Of a stretch of 64,000 nt of DNA, positions 34,061 to 45,192 are shown piece by piece. Where the stretch lies: the NCBI GenBank assembly GCA_014058105.1, contig JACGCM010001272.1:1116001-1180000 (forward strand), given 5' to 3'. Numbering within the stretch: the stretch's first letter is position 1; each line of letters begins with the position of its first letter. Under the pieces are notes generated by a model. It ran no database searches. It was not told where the DNA came from and saw nothing but the letters and a program-made list of their open reading frames with translations. The translations under genes and the position numbers were made by a program. The stretch comes from Kingdonia uniflora (lineage: Eukaryota; Streptophyta; Magnoliopsida; Ranunculales; Circaeasteraceae).

Positions 34061-34228
34061 AGCCTCAGCCTCTGAGTTAAGGGGGACTGAGGTGCCTGCC
34101 TTATGGTCATGTTTGCCCCCCCCAGTCTGAAGGCACAGTATAAGGAAGCTTCGTAGATAACCCTTCTGTCGTTGACACATCACCTGATGAGTCCAACTCC
34201 TCTCATAGATCAAAAAAAAATCTGCGCA

Positions 34229-34620
34229 GTAATCAGAACACCGCACGGTAATCAAAAGTACGCCAAACTTATTTTTTTGAGTGTGAGGAGCTCACACTTA
34301 GTTGAGTTCTAACAGTACCACATCAGCCAACCCCAAATTGTGAATGGTAGAAGACGTTTCAATTTGAGTTTGGGTTAGGTCTGACAAAACAAACCCAACC
34401 TAAACCCAAAATTAAGCTGCTCAGCATCTCAAGCAGTCGAGTATAGGTTCTGACATAAGGCTCACACGTTATTCGCAACCCAGCCCAACTCAAACACGTT
34501 TCTTCCAACAGCTGGGCTGACGTATTTTCTTTATTAATTTTGCAAACTTCAAAATACCGTGCGGTATTCTGATTACCGCGCGGTAATCAAAATACCGCTG
34601 CAAGTTCTGTTAAACAAAAA
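34229..34620. repeat. PIF/Harbinger-like terminal sequences, two back to back
   Basis: 34229-34415 matches the right-end region at 43440-43600 in the same direction (GGTAATCAAAAGTACGCCAAA, GAGCTCACACTTAGTTGAGT, CATCAGCCAACC). 34425-34620 matches the same region in inverted order (AGCATCTCAAGCAG, CCAACAGCTGGGCTGACGT, ATACCGTGCGGTA). A perfect 18-base palindrome, GATTACCGCGCGGTAATC, lies at 34571-34588. Confidence 0.55.
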
Positions 34621-34651
34621 CAAAATACTTTGTTCCCTCCCCATACCGTTT

Positions 34652-34654
<3 letters not shown>

Positions 34655-34691
<37 letters not shown>

Positions 34692-34695
34692 CTCA
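34655..34695. repeat. (TC)n microsatellite upstream of the plant-mobile-domain gene
   Basis: About 30 bases of TC repeats from 34658, continuing as CTTT. It lies 50 bases before the ATG at 34744 and is probably promoter or leader sequence. Confidence 0.8.
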
Positions 34696-36252
34696 TTTTT
34701 GCCTAAAACCTTTAAATTTTTTCTTCTAACATTCGCCCAATAAAATGAAAATGCCAGAGGGAGACCCATACCCCAGTACTTTCCCTGGGTTTAGAGTGAT
34801 AAAAGATTCAGAACAAGTCGTAACTCTGTCGAGGTCCAAAAAGAAAAAAAAGGTTGTATTTGAAGAGGTAGAATAAATTCAAGACCTATCACACCCAACC
34901 CAAGATGAATATCCATACTTTTGTGCTATTACAGCTCCTCCAGACGGCGTCAATCATATATATCACACTGGCAAGGATCTCACGATATGTATTTGTTTAA
35001 TGGTGACTTTGTTATTTCCGTTAATCAAGTGTTTGACAAAATTCTCTAATAAATAGAATCACGATTCGATGCATCTACACGACACATTCACTATGGTTAT
35101 AAAAGTTTGGAACAAGATTTTCAGAATTCCGACAATAAGGGATCCTGTGGTTAAGATATTCGGGAGGTTCGTGGATTTCAAATTGGGTAATTTTGATAAT
35201 CGGCTAATTCAGGCACTAACAGAGCGTTGGTGGCCGACGACTCACACGTTTCTCTTCCCGTTTATGAAGATAGGGACCACTGCATTGGATTTCACAATGC
35301 TGACATCCTTACCTATCAAAAAATATCCTACACAGTTATCGTATGACGACCGATGGGGTATTATATCTAAGGCGATGAAATTTCTCCCCCACAGTATATC
35401 CAACAATACAAAGAGTGGGAACGCCAGTACTACACATCTAAGGAAATACCTGACTATCACGGATGATTGGTCTAATGACAGTATGGTGGCTCGTGGTTTT
35501 ATCCTTTTCATGATGGTACATCTATGGTTCTAAACAACCAACGACGCTGTCACGCTTGGATATCTCTAGGCTGTGGCCAATTTGGACGAAGCTCCCTCAT
35601 ATGATTAGGGTTCCGCTATTCTTACTTCTTTGTACCATGGGTTGGATACCGCAATCACGACTGGGGGTGCCATCATTGGATTTTCACAACTTATTGAGGT
35701 ACACTAACACTTTTTCCAAAGATACAAATCAAATATCTTGTAAAAGATGTCTTAAATGAAATTTCTAATTATTTTCTATGTTATTCCAAAATGAAGTATT
35801 GGTTCTATGAGTATTGTGGGGTTGGCCACCCCATTATTAGCAATGCGTTGAAGATGACATCATATCCTCGCCTCAAAGCATGGGAGAAGGGGAACAGGAA
35901 GAAAATAAATGACCAGGCAGGGAACTTGTTTACTATAGCTAGATACCTTATTAGCCACCGGACTATTGAATCGATCAATTTGCATCCTTGGGATACATAT
36001 GCGGCCTTAGAGTTAGATGACGTACATATCGCAGCAGCACTGTCCCGTAAGAAGATGTCACTTCAAGTCCCAAATTAAAACTGCGAGTATTACTTGGGGG
36101 ATAGATGTTGGAGGCAATTGACTGCTATGTGGGTATTCCTATGGATTCTCTGTCTAACATATTGCCACATCATAGTTAAGCTATTTTGCAGGCTTTCAGA
36201 TAGTCAGGTTTCATTGACTGTGACCTGTTTATGATGGACGAGGAGAGGATGA

Positions 36253-39179
36253 TGTCACACCCCAAAATCCGGTAATCGGTAGCTAGACCAATTACTAGAT
36301 CTGAAGCTGTGCAGGTCGGGGAATCCAAAGATTCTACCCCATAAATAGCCAAGCCGTAGATAAATTCTGGCTCGGCTATTCACATATAACAATAATCATC
36401 AGAGTAAAGAAAATAACAACAACATCATAGCGGAAGTGAAAGACATATATACATATCAGCCGAAAATGTAATACAATATCTCGAATAAAAGCTTACCTAC
36501 ACAATGCTGAAAGCACCTACAAAATCTAGAACTGAAAGAATCTGCGGCAACAAAATTAGTCTCTGGACCGGCCAACCACGCGGTAGTCCAAGCTACTCAA
36601 CCTCTGAAAAATGTTAAATGTGAGAGTGAGCAAACAACGAGCTCACTAATCCAATAGAACTAAATAACTTACTAATAACAGGTACTGGAAATAGAGCAGA
36701 GACGAGTGCGATAAAGAAATAAGTAACTAAACAATTCTAACAATATAATCAGTAACCATTAATAAAATACGTAATCACTACGGAAAGGAGGATTGAGTTG
36801 ATAAGAGAATGGAGAAAAGAGTTAATGCGGAGAAAGAGTAGAGTGGATTAGGAAGGAGAATAGAATTAAGAATATGAGAGGAGAAAGATGAGGTGATGAT
36901 GCAATGCTGTGACGTGAAGTGATGACTAGGATAATCTCATACTTATCCTAGATGAAATGTTATGTTATGATGAGCGGGGATATTCCCATAAATATCCCCT
37001 AATGCTGAAACGATTTAATGCTAACGTTTAATGCTAACGTTTAATGCTATCTTAAAGAGATTCGGTAAAGGGATGCACTGGTATGATTTGTTTAAGCTCG
37101 ACCAAGCTAGGATGGTCGCACTTGATCATAGTGGAAGGGTGGATCAAACCCGCAGAGTATCAGTCCTAAACGTTTCAAAGAATTTCAACCTCAACGAGGC
37201 TAAGTTTGGGATCAACAGGACTCTGTCTCATACCAATCCACACTCCGGGGTGGTTTTGCTAGGTATGATAGTGTTATTCCCAATCTTACCTGTCTCTTTC
37301 AATCTGATCTTACGGACTCCGTGGATCCTGTCGGAGGTCAACCAAAACAGAGTGCTCGTGTATCCAATCTCAATAAGTTTGAAAAATGCAATAATTTATA
37401 ATGTGTAACCGGTGCCCAAGCACAACACAGTTGCCGCTAACCTGACAACCCAAACAGGATCGATAGGGACTCAGTTGCACCGACTCTGCATAGCCGAAAC
37501 AGCAACCTAACCGTCGCCTACATCCAAACCAACAATCTCTTAAGACTGGAAGGGGCATTCCTGGGTAAACCACGGAACACGAACCCCAACCACCACTAAC
37601 TACCCTCAGGTTCTATACAAACCAAAATCTAACTCCATAATCAATATACAACCCAACCACAGGTTAACAGTCTAAACAGGATAATCTCTAAGTTAAACTA
37701 TAGTTAATCACAGCCCATCTCTAAGTTCAATACTACTCTCTAAAACAATATATTGGAACTAGTAAAGAAACTTAGTAAAGTTGGAATATGAACTCGCGTG
37801 ATAATAATCCAAGTCCGGCGGAAAATCCAACCCGAAAACTCAACCAAAATCTACGGAACGGCTACGAAACGCCCGAATAACCTAACGCAATCACCGAGAA
37901 CAACAATCCACCAAACAATTGAGGAAAAGGCAATAAAACCCAAACTTTAGAAATCAACCCTACGCCAAATCAAACAAAATTGACAGAAAGGGAAACAAGA
38001 ATCACTTACCGAGGATAGGAGAGATGATCGCGGCGAAGCTCGGCAAGGATCCGTGAGCGATGGGGAAGATTGGGTGAAGAGTATTGAGGTGAGGGGATTA
38101 GGTTAGGGAGAGGAGAAATACTGAAATCGAATGATGATGATGAGGAGGTCATGAATGGAGGAGAGGGGGTGATAGGGGTGAAGAATCCGCTCTCTCTCAA
38201 ATCGTCTTAAGCAGCGCCTAACAGGAAACCAACCAAAAGAAATGAGGAAGAAAGACTTAAGTAGTCGAAACAAGCGAAAGTCGTTCAAACGAGAAATCCT
38301 TTTGGGCCAAAATTTCAGGAGGAACGCCACTTCGTTCGAACGAATAAGAAAGTCGTTCGAACGACCAAGAGGCCTTGGGCCAAATTCCAGGAGATGAATC
38401 AACTCGCTCGAATGACAATGAATCTCGTTCAAACAAAAAATCTGTCCAATGGCCAAAACGTCCAGAAGATGCAAAAAATGATCAAAAAACACAAAGATTC
38501 GTTCGAACGACTAGGAACCTCGTTCGAACGATAATCTGGGAAATCTACTCTGAGGTCCTCCTGAAGCACACACACAACTCAAAGACCCTCAGAAGACTGG
38601 AACAACCCGAACAACCACCACAAAGGGTTCCCAAGGTCTAACACCACCTCTACCACTGAGCGGCCACCAGAACTCCTAATACCCAGAAAAGGAACTAACG
38701 GCTAGAAACTTAATTGGAAGAAATAAAAATAGATGGAAGGATTCCGACAACGGTCTGATAGGCATTGAGAAACCAGGGGTAGCTAATCCCTATTTCTCCA
38801 CCCCAGAATAAAAATCGGAAATGCTAGAAACATCCATAATCGAAAACACTATAACCCACGCGGAGGAGAGAAGCAGAAAACCCCTTTCGGATATAGAAAC
38901 CGCTCTCCGAACATATACCACTCAATAAAACTAAAACACATGAACGCCAACTACCAAAACCATCAAACCACCAAAACTCTACCAAAAAGGAATCCATACC
39001 AAATCTGGCACTAAGAATAATATAGATGCATTAAGGATAGGAGAATATGTAGATGTATGATGCAGAGGAATTTGTGAAAGTTAAAGAATAGGAATATGCA
39101 GATTTGGAATATACGGAGTATTGCAACAGTGAGTATACTAATAGCTATAATTAGGAAATAAAAAATTGGGGTCATTACA
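36253..39179. mobile_element. Large solo LTR, probably Tekay/Del-type Ty3/gypsy
   Basis: Begins TGTCACACCCCAAAATCCGG and ends GGGGTCATTACA. It is flanked on both sides by GATGA (36248-36252 and 39180-39184), a perfect 5-base target duplication. At 2927 bases with no gag or pol motif, and starting TGTCAC..CCC, it fits the long solo LTRs left by Tekay-type chromoviruses after LTR-LTR recombination. A complete non-autonomous element is a less likely alternative. Confidence 0.75.
38270..38540. repeat. Clustered TCGTTCGAACGA palindromes inside the solo LTR
   Basis: Four pairs of the palindrome or one-base variants occur at about 38280, 38330, 38352, 38404, 38427, 38489 and 38521. They are spaced in pairs 20-30 bases apart and separated by GGCCAAAAT-type spacers. 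Confidence 0.75.
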
Positions 39180-40069
39180 GATGACTTACGTGACCTACTA
39201 TAGTAGTATGACTGCTAAGGTTGGCCACTTATTGATAAATTCATAGATGATGGGGAACATAGATTTGTTTAGGTTCAATGCACTTAAGTCTGGTATTACA
39301 CCCGTGGTGGTTACGTTAGGAGAGGTTCATATCATGTCCCAGGACTTCAGTTTACTTAGCTTAGAGCAGGGCCAGACCCGGGGTAGAATATGGAGTAGAC
39401 GGGGAGGCGCCAGGTGATCCCCATCTACCGCTTGAGGGAGCTGCCACCCATGCCTCATTCCTACGACTCGGAGGAGTTGTGGTACCTGAGTCATGGTATG
39501 CAGTGAGTGGCCATGACAGAGTCTATACGAAACGCCCAGACGATCACATTGTTGACTGAACAAAATGTACAATTGACGAGGGGTTATGACATTATCAACG
39601 GCAACTATATCCGCATGTAAGTAATTTATTTATTTATTTATTTTTACTTTTTAAGGTCATATTTATTTTTTCCAAATCTAAATTAAAAAAAAATCCGTTT
39701 AGAATTTTCAACTGAGGCGGACACCGACTTTACAGGTGGTGCCGTTACCTCCTGGAGGTAACGCTAGGACTAGGCAGGGGACCCGTGGACATGGCGTTCA
39801 AACCAGGAGAACCGGTAGTATCTGCAGGGGGTATACTAGGGATGATATTGGCCTATCTCAGTTGATATAGTTGTGAGATAAGTTTTCTCACAGACATATT
39901 TTTATTGTGTGCATCAGTATTAAACTATTTATATTGTAGACTTTTCTTTCTCTATATAAGTACTTGTATGACCTGATGTCCCATTTCTTTAAATTTATTA
40001 AATATCGATCAATTTTTTCTCTAGCTTGAATTTAAATGCAAATGCAATTATAATTCTTAAAATAGTAGT

Positions 40070-40604
40070 TTGACGCATGAAATTAAACACAAAATAAATA
40101 CAATTAAGCCTAATTCATCGTTCACGACAGATGTAAGTATTAAACTCGGACCATTCAGTAAGGAGGAGCGGATCTTGTCCATAGCTGGAAAGTTGGAAAT
40201 TTGCAGGAAACTCATTAGGCGAGACGAAGTTCTGGTAAAAAAATATCGTATGGAGTCTCGAACGGGAACGGCTTGTTGTATTTCTCATACCATACGTCTC
40301 TGGCTTCGCGTAAAATATATGTTAGTAGAACACCTCTAACCCGTCTATCAATACTCTTTTGTATCTCATGAAACTCATCACATTTAACCTTAAGAACATT
40401 CTACCTGTTGTATAAATCTACAGAAGGGTATCGAAGTTCTGTTTGGTCCCTGAATAGAGTATGAACTCGGTGCCATAACTGATTGAAGTTGAGTTATCCG
40501 AGAGGTGGATTATCAACAAAATACTGCCAGGATGTGGCGATGGCGTAATCTTCATTCCAGACAAATACTACTGAAGAATCCTTCATTATAGCTGAAGAAC
40601 TTGA
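40070..40604 (-). pseudogene. PIF/Harbinger ORF1 fragment (SANT/Myb-like)
   Basis: The minus-strand frame from ATG 40604 reads NEDYAIATSWQYFVDNPPLG, LWHRVHTLF, then a broken stretch to VRGVLLTYILREARDVWYEK and FPFETPYDI. The start matches the SANT-like DNA-binding domain of PIF/Harbinger ORF1 proteins (pattern: acidic-AIATSW, DNPPLG, LW.RVH). The second part matches the following conserved helices. Two stops and frameshifts. A plus-strand frame at 40070-40339 is its shadow. Confidence 0.6.
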
Positions 40605-40743
40605 CATTGCTGAGTTGAAGTAGAGGGGTTATTATTTGATCATCTCCAACCAACATATATATTAAAAAACTATAAATAGCGGTTGGGATGCCAAAACTAG
40701 CTGTTGGATGCTAAAAATAGCCGTTGGGAAGGGCCCATAAGAG

Positions 40744-40855
40744 GAACTAGCCATTGTGGGCTTACGGCAGTGTTTTGATTAACGCGTTGTAATTAAAACA
40801 CCGCGCGGTAATCAAAAGATCACCACGAGTTCTAATCTCCCACAATGGCTAGTTC
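40744..40855. repeat. Perfect 17-base inverted repeat around Harbinger palindromes
   Basis: GAACTAGCCATTGTGGG at 40744-40760 is exactly inverted at 40839-40855. The loop contains ACCGCGCGGTAATCAAAA (from about 40800), the palindromic motif of the Harbinger ends. The right arm ends just where recognisable transposase sequence begins. Confidence 0.8.
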
Positions 40856-40857
40856 TA

Positions 40858-41580
40858 GGAGAGCCTTGATTACATGCATTGGATATAAAAAAAATATCCC
40901 TTAGCTTGGCACGGTCAATTTACTAGCCATTATCCTAAGACGATTATGATTCTTGAAGCGGTAGCTTCACATGACCTTTGGTTTTGGCATACTTTTTTTG
41001 GGTTACCAGGAGCTAATAATAATATCAATGTCTTGCAACAATCACATCTTTTTACCGACCTTGCTGATATTATCGCTCCGCCTTACAATTATACAATTGC
41101 TGGAAAAGCTTATGATATGAGATATTATCTAGCGGATGGCATATACCCTAAATGGAGAACACTTGTCCAAACCATGTCCAATCTGGTTATAGCAAAACAA
41201 AATTGTTTGGTCAATAATAGAAAAGTTGTTGAAAAGACGCAGAACGGGCATTTGGAATTTTACAATCACGGTTAAATATTGTCAAAAATCTGGTTAAATT
41301 GTGAAAGCTCGAGGTTTTAAACAATGTCATGAAGGTATGCGTGATAATGCACAATATGATCGTCAAAGAGGAACAAAGTTCATTCCCATCATACTTAGGC
41401 TACGATCTGGAAGATCCCTCAACTATCAAAGGCGAACCGTTTGTATCCGAACGCAGAATAATAGAAGCTTTTATAATGAAAATAAACTAAATTCGAAGTC
41501 GAGAATTACACTTTGATCTAAAGGATGATCTAATAGAGCATTTGTGGGCCGTGAAAGGAAATTGTCATTCTTAGTGTTAT
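40858..41580 (+). pseudogene. PIF/Harbinger transposase, N-terminally truncated
   Basis: Starts within the SLDYMHWI block, which carries the first catalytic aspartate. It continues PLAWHGQFTSHYPKTIM, then LEAVASHDLWFWHTFFGLPG. The second catalytic aspartate position reads NNNINVL in place of NNDINVL. It goes on with YYLADGIYPKWRTLVQTM, a frameshift near 41280, then CVIMHNMIVKEEQ and an end like DDLIEHLWAVKGN (about 41560). This is the DDE_Tnp_4 nuclease of PIF/Harbinger elements. The amino half of the protein is missing. Confidence 0.85.
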
Positions 41581-41879
41581 AATCCAGTATTATATGAGAA
41601 CTTTATGTAATATAATAATTCTTGTTGTACAAGCTTATAAATTATTGATTTCATATTGAACAAGTTTTTTATATTGCATTAATCTTGTATTTGTTTTAAC
41701 ACAATATTCTCATAAATAAATATTTCTTCAAACAATTACATTCCTTAATAGCAGAGTACATTCTTCAAACGAATACATTATTGGAAAGTAAACTACGCTC
41801 GTGGAAATTAAATAGCATTCAACACAGTTAAGTTATATTTAATAACCTGAACCGGTACTTGGTCTACCATTCTTGTTGA

Positions 41880-43304
41880 GATGTTCCATGTTCCTCAGCT
41901 GTCCTTTGATGATAGTATTGGAATACAGATCCAGAAAGACCCATGAGGTCTTTATCCATGATATTTCGATCTTCCCTTGCTTGTTCCAAATTCATTTTGG
42001 CTTGCCATTGTTAATTTTCTTTCACTCTTCTTCTTTCCTTTTCTTCTTTTACCTGTCTCTTCTCCAACCTCATCTTTATAAGCACTGTCATCATACCGGT
42101 ACCAGATGCAATAATATCATCTAACACTTTGTTTCTTGCAACATTTTTTCTAAAAAGTTTTTGGTCGATGGGCCTCACTCCACCCTCATACAACGAACCA
42201 TCTAATTCAAAATTTTGGGAGCGGATTGAGGTATATAGGTGGGTCATCGGGATCCTCCGATAGGTTGTTTGATCTGATCGAGTTCCCCAGAGAAAAATTG
42301 TGTGATGTTCTCGATGCAATATTTCTTGGTAGATTTCTCTCATGGTTCAAACCCTCATCATTTAGGTTGACCCATCGCGGTTCTCGTGCTAAAATCTTAT
42401 ACGCTTCGCGGTGTTTGAAGTCATTGCTGCAATTCATACCTTAATAGATCTTGTGTGCATCATTTTCCTATAATTCCCAAAATTACCGAGTCCCAAATAA
42501 ATAACGTGTATATCCAAGATAAATAAACGAAATTGAGTTAAAGCAAATTAGAACGTACTCGATCTTCATCGGTTTTCTCACTCTCGTACCAAAATTGTAC
42601 TTGTGCAATTATCTCCTTATATGTCATACATTGTGCATTAAGAGGATACCACTACGATTTGGTCGAGTTACATGATCATCGTGTGGGGTATTCAGGGTCT
42701 TTGTCAAAGATAATATTAACCTTTTGATAGAAAGTAAAACCCTTTATGTGCCTTATAGTTTGGATAGAAGTCGTTACCCACACCCTTGCGAGACACATGA
42801 AGTCCATATATCGTCCAATGAAGTCCAGCATCATTCGTCTCGTCCAAAAACTCAGCATCATCTGGCACTTGCACATTTTTTCTTTGTTTTGTGGGTGTTC
42901 TTTTCTTTCTTCCTTTTCCTTTTTCTTTCTTGGGCATCGTCGCTTCAACCGGTATTGAAGCATTTTCAAAACCCATATTGCACTCGGTCGATTTACCATT
43001 AAATAGGTAGTTCTGAAAGTAATTTGGATTTTGAAAACCTTGAGGTTGAGTGATCGAATAGTATTGATAATATGGGCTAAACGCCTGAGGTTGTGGTTGA
43101 GAGAGTGTTAAAGGATTTTGATACTGTCCTCCGAAGATATTCCCTTGTGACATGGTAAGCAAAAGTGGGGTATGTGATTGGTTGTGGTAGAGGTATGGAG
43201 TGAATCGTGATGATGGGTGTCGAGATAATGGTACTGATGGTGGGTACTGGGATGATGGGGATCGACAGTGTTGAGGTATTATTGTTGGTACCGGAGTTTG
43301 CCAT
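41880..43304 (-). pseudogene. PIF/Harbinger ORF1 (second remnant)
   Basis: On the minus strand, frames 43304-43077 and 43162-42716 encode a Q/N/Y/P-rich N-terminal part (NPLTLSQPQPQAFSPYYQ), then a basic block (EKGKGRKKRTPTKQRKN). Further down, 42437-42207 contains FKHREAYKILAREPRWVNLN, typical of the NAM-associated C-terminal region of ORF1, and 42100-42000 a charged helix. It converges with the transposase, an arrangement known in PIF/Harbinger elements. Frames are broken by shifts and stops. Confidence 0.6.
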
Positions 43305-43394
43305 TTGGGGACTGCATAGAGGTTCTCTTCTTTCTCTAAATCTGGGTTAGAGGAGAGAAGAAGTAGTCAGGAGAGTGCTCAGCCAACCATAATG

Positions 43395-43618
43395 GATAAG
43401 AGTACTTTTAATTACCGCACGGTATTCTGATTACTATGCGGTAATTAAAAGTATGCCAAACTCATTTTGTTAGTGTAAGGAGCTCACACTCAGTTGAGTA
43501 CTGACATGGCCACGTCAGCCAACCCACACTTATTTGGGGACTGCTGGAAGGCATTTGGGTGTGAGTTTGGGTGTGAGTTGGCAACCCAACCCAACCCAAA
43601 CCCTGCTGGAGATGCTCT
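43395..43618. repeat. PIF/Harbinger right end
   Basis: Runs from AATTACCGCACGGTATTC through GAGCTCACACTCAGTTGAGT to CTGCTGGAGATGCTCT. In reverse this gives AGAGCATCTCCAGCAG, a typical plant PIF/Tourist terminal sequence. R1d starts immediately after the following CTA, so the target was R1. Confidence 0.65.
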
Positions 43619-44170
43619 CTAGTGGCATTTGGGTTAGTTGGGGTATAAACATAACATATCATATCAAAAGGGGAAATGGTGACCATCTGATTTTATTTTT
43701 TTAGTTATTGATTAGGACCGGTAAATCGAATACAACTTACTCTTTTACGTCACCGTGGTTTCGATTTTTGGGGAAATTTTCGACTCTCCAACAAGATAAA
43801 ATTTTGTGAACCTGACCAATTGCATTTATCGATATCTCTGCCAAAAACGATATTATCGTGGCATTTTTTATTTTACCAATATATTGTGGTTACTGGATAT
43901 TTTAATCCTGAAAGGAAAAAACTCTTTCATTCCAAATAATTAGTATTTATCGATGATATTTTTGGTATTTTGATGTTTAACCCTATTTATATTTTGATTA
44001 CTCAGTATTTTGTTTTCTTTCTATTTGAGGCATTCAAAACCCTCTTTATATCTCAGTTCCACCAAAATATCGTGATACAATTTCTCTGTGATAAATTGGT
44101 AATAAAACGATAAATTGATAGGTGTCTTTTCCCCAATAAACAAGTCATTGATAAAATCATGAGAGTGCTT
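43619..44170. repeat. Repeat R1d
   Basis: From TAGTGGCATTTGGGTTAGTT (a point inside the cyclin promoter copy) to CAAGTCATTGATAAAATCAT. It matches R1b and R1c. Confidence 0.75.
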
Positions 44171-44261
44171 TATCTAGTACCCTATCCAGATATACATTTA
44201 TCGATATATCGATGATAAAATCAATTTATCATGAAAATTTTAAACTACGCATTTTTGTATT

Positions 44262-44493
44262 GCGAACAAAGGGATCAAGAGGAGATAGAGGTGACCACGG
44301 GATTTCTTTTCTTTCTTTCTTTAGCCGTAGATTAGGACCGGCAAATCGAGTATCGCAAGAGTTGGAAAAAGTACTCTTTGACGTCACCGGGGTTTAATTT
44401 TTAGGGGAATTTCTAACTCTCGACTGAGATAAAATTTTGTAGGCCTGATCAATTACAATTATTGACCTCTCGGGCAAAACGATATTATCATGG
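44262..44493. repeat. Repeat R1e, left part
   Basis: GATTAGGACCGGCAAATCGA through GAGATAAAATTTTGTAGGCC to ACGATATTATCATGG, interrupted by Tat copy A and resuming at 58722. Confidence 0.7.
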
Positions 44494-45115
44494 TGTAGGG
44501 GCCTATCCCTCGATCTTACCCAAATTGAGCTGTTTTCCAGTTCGAACTACCAACATGTCAGACTCACGCATTCTTCACATGACTTTAACAGTCAACATTG
44601 CCACCTACTCCACGAACTTGTGAAGAACGTGGCTCGAGCTTAAATAGAAAAACCTGAATAAGTCAAAGATACATGACTCTCATGAACTCAACAGTTACTT
44701 AGTCAACCTCCACTAACCACATTATTCAGTGAACATACTTCAGCACGATAAAGAATTGCGGAGAAGGCCTATATAAAGAAAAAAATTCAGAAGAGACTGG
44801 AACCAGAAAAAAAAAATATAAGAGAAATCACCAAGAAAACTACATTTTCCAGATTCTCAAACTTCAAACTTCTTATTCGCAAGATCAAACATTTCTAAGT
44901 TGAGAAATCACTTGTAATAAGATATCACCCTCAAGCAATAAAAATCACTATTACAAAAACCCTCAACTCGAAGTCGTGGATTTTTTTACCTATTTAATGG
45001 TTTTCCACGCTAAATCACATATGTCATTTCTTACTTTACATTAGTCGAGTCACAGGTAAGTTGATGTAAGAGCTAATTTCGAGCCACTTCGAGCTTAGAG
45101 AATTAGGCCATTACA
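44494..45115 (+). repeat. 5' LTR of Tat copy A
   Basis: Contains the TATATAAAG promoter box at 44770 and the shared AATAAGATATCACCCTCAAG block. It ends AATTAGGCCATTACA. Confidence 0.92.
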
Positions 45116-45135
45116 TTTGGCGCCGTATGTGGGAA
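45116..45135 (+). promoter_or_regulatory. Primer-binding site of Tat copy A
   Basis: TTTGGCGCCGTATGTGGGAA directly after the LTR, of the TGGCGCCG form used by Tat/Athila elements (tRNA-Asp type). One base differs from the usual TGGCGCCGTT. Confidence 0.75.
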
Positions 45136-45192
45136 AGAAATTATTTCCACGATATCCTAAGGCATGCATTCACTCTACTATTACTTTCAACC

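Larger units (their letters stand above)
34744..39880 (+). pseudogene. Plant mobile domain (MAIN-like) gene, split by a solo LTR
   Basis: Starts MKMPEGDPYPSTFPGFRV at 34744. The plant mobile domain begins near 35200 with LIQALTERWWPTTHTFLFPF and MLTSLPIKKYP. It continues through a damaged stretch (VANLDEAPSYD) to an intron (donor GAG|GTACAC at 35698, acceptor AATGAAG before 35794). Then comes YWFYEYCGVGHPI, YPRLKAWEKGNRKK and SRKKMSLQVPNXNCEYYLGD, characteristic of MAIN-type proteins found both as host genes and in transposons. A 2927-base element interrupts the frame at 36252. Beyond it MTAKVGHLLIN and ITPVVVTLGEVHIMSQDFSL resume, a donor GTAAGT lies at 39616, and an arginine/glycine-rich tail ends near TAG 39867. 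Many stops. Confidence 0.75.
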
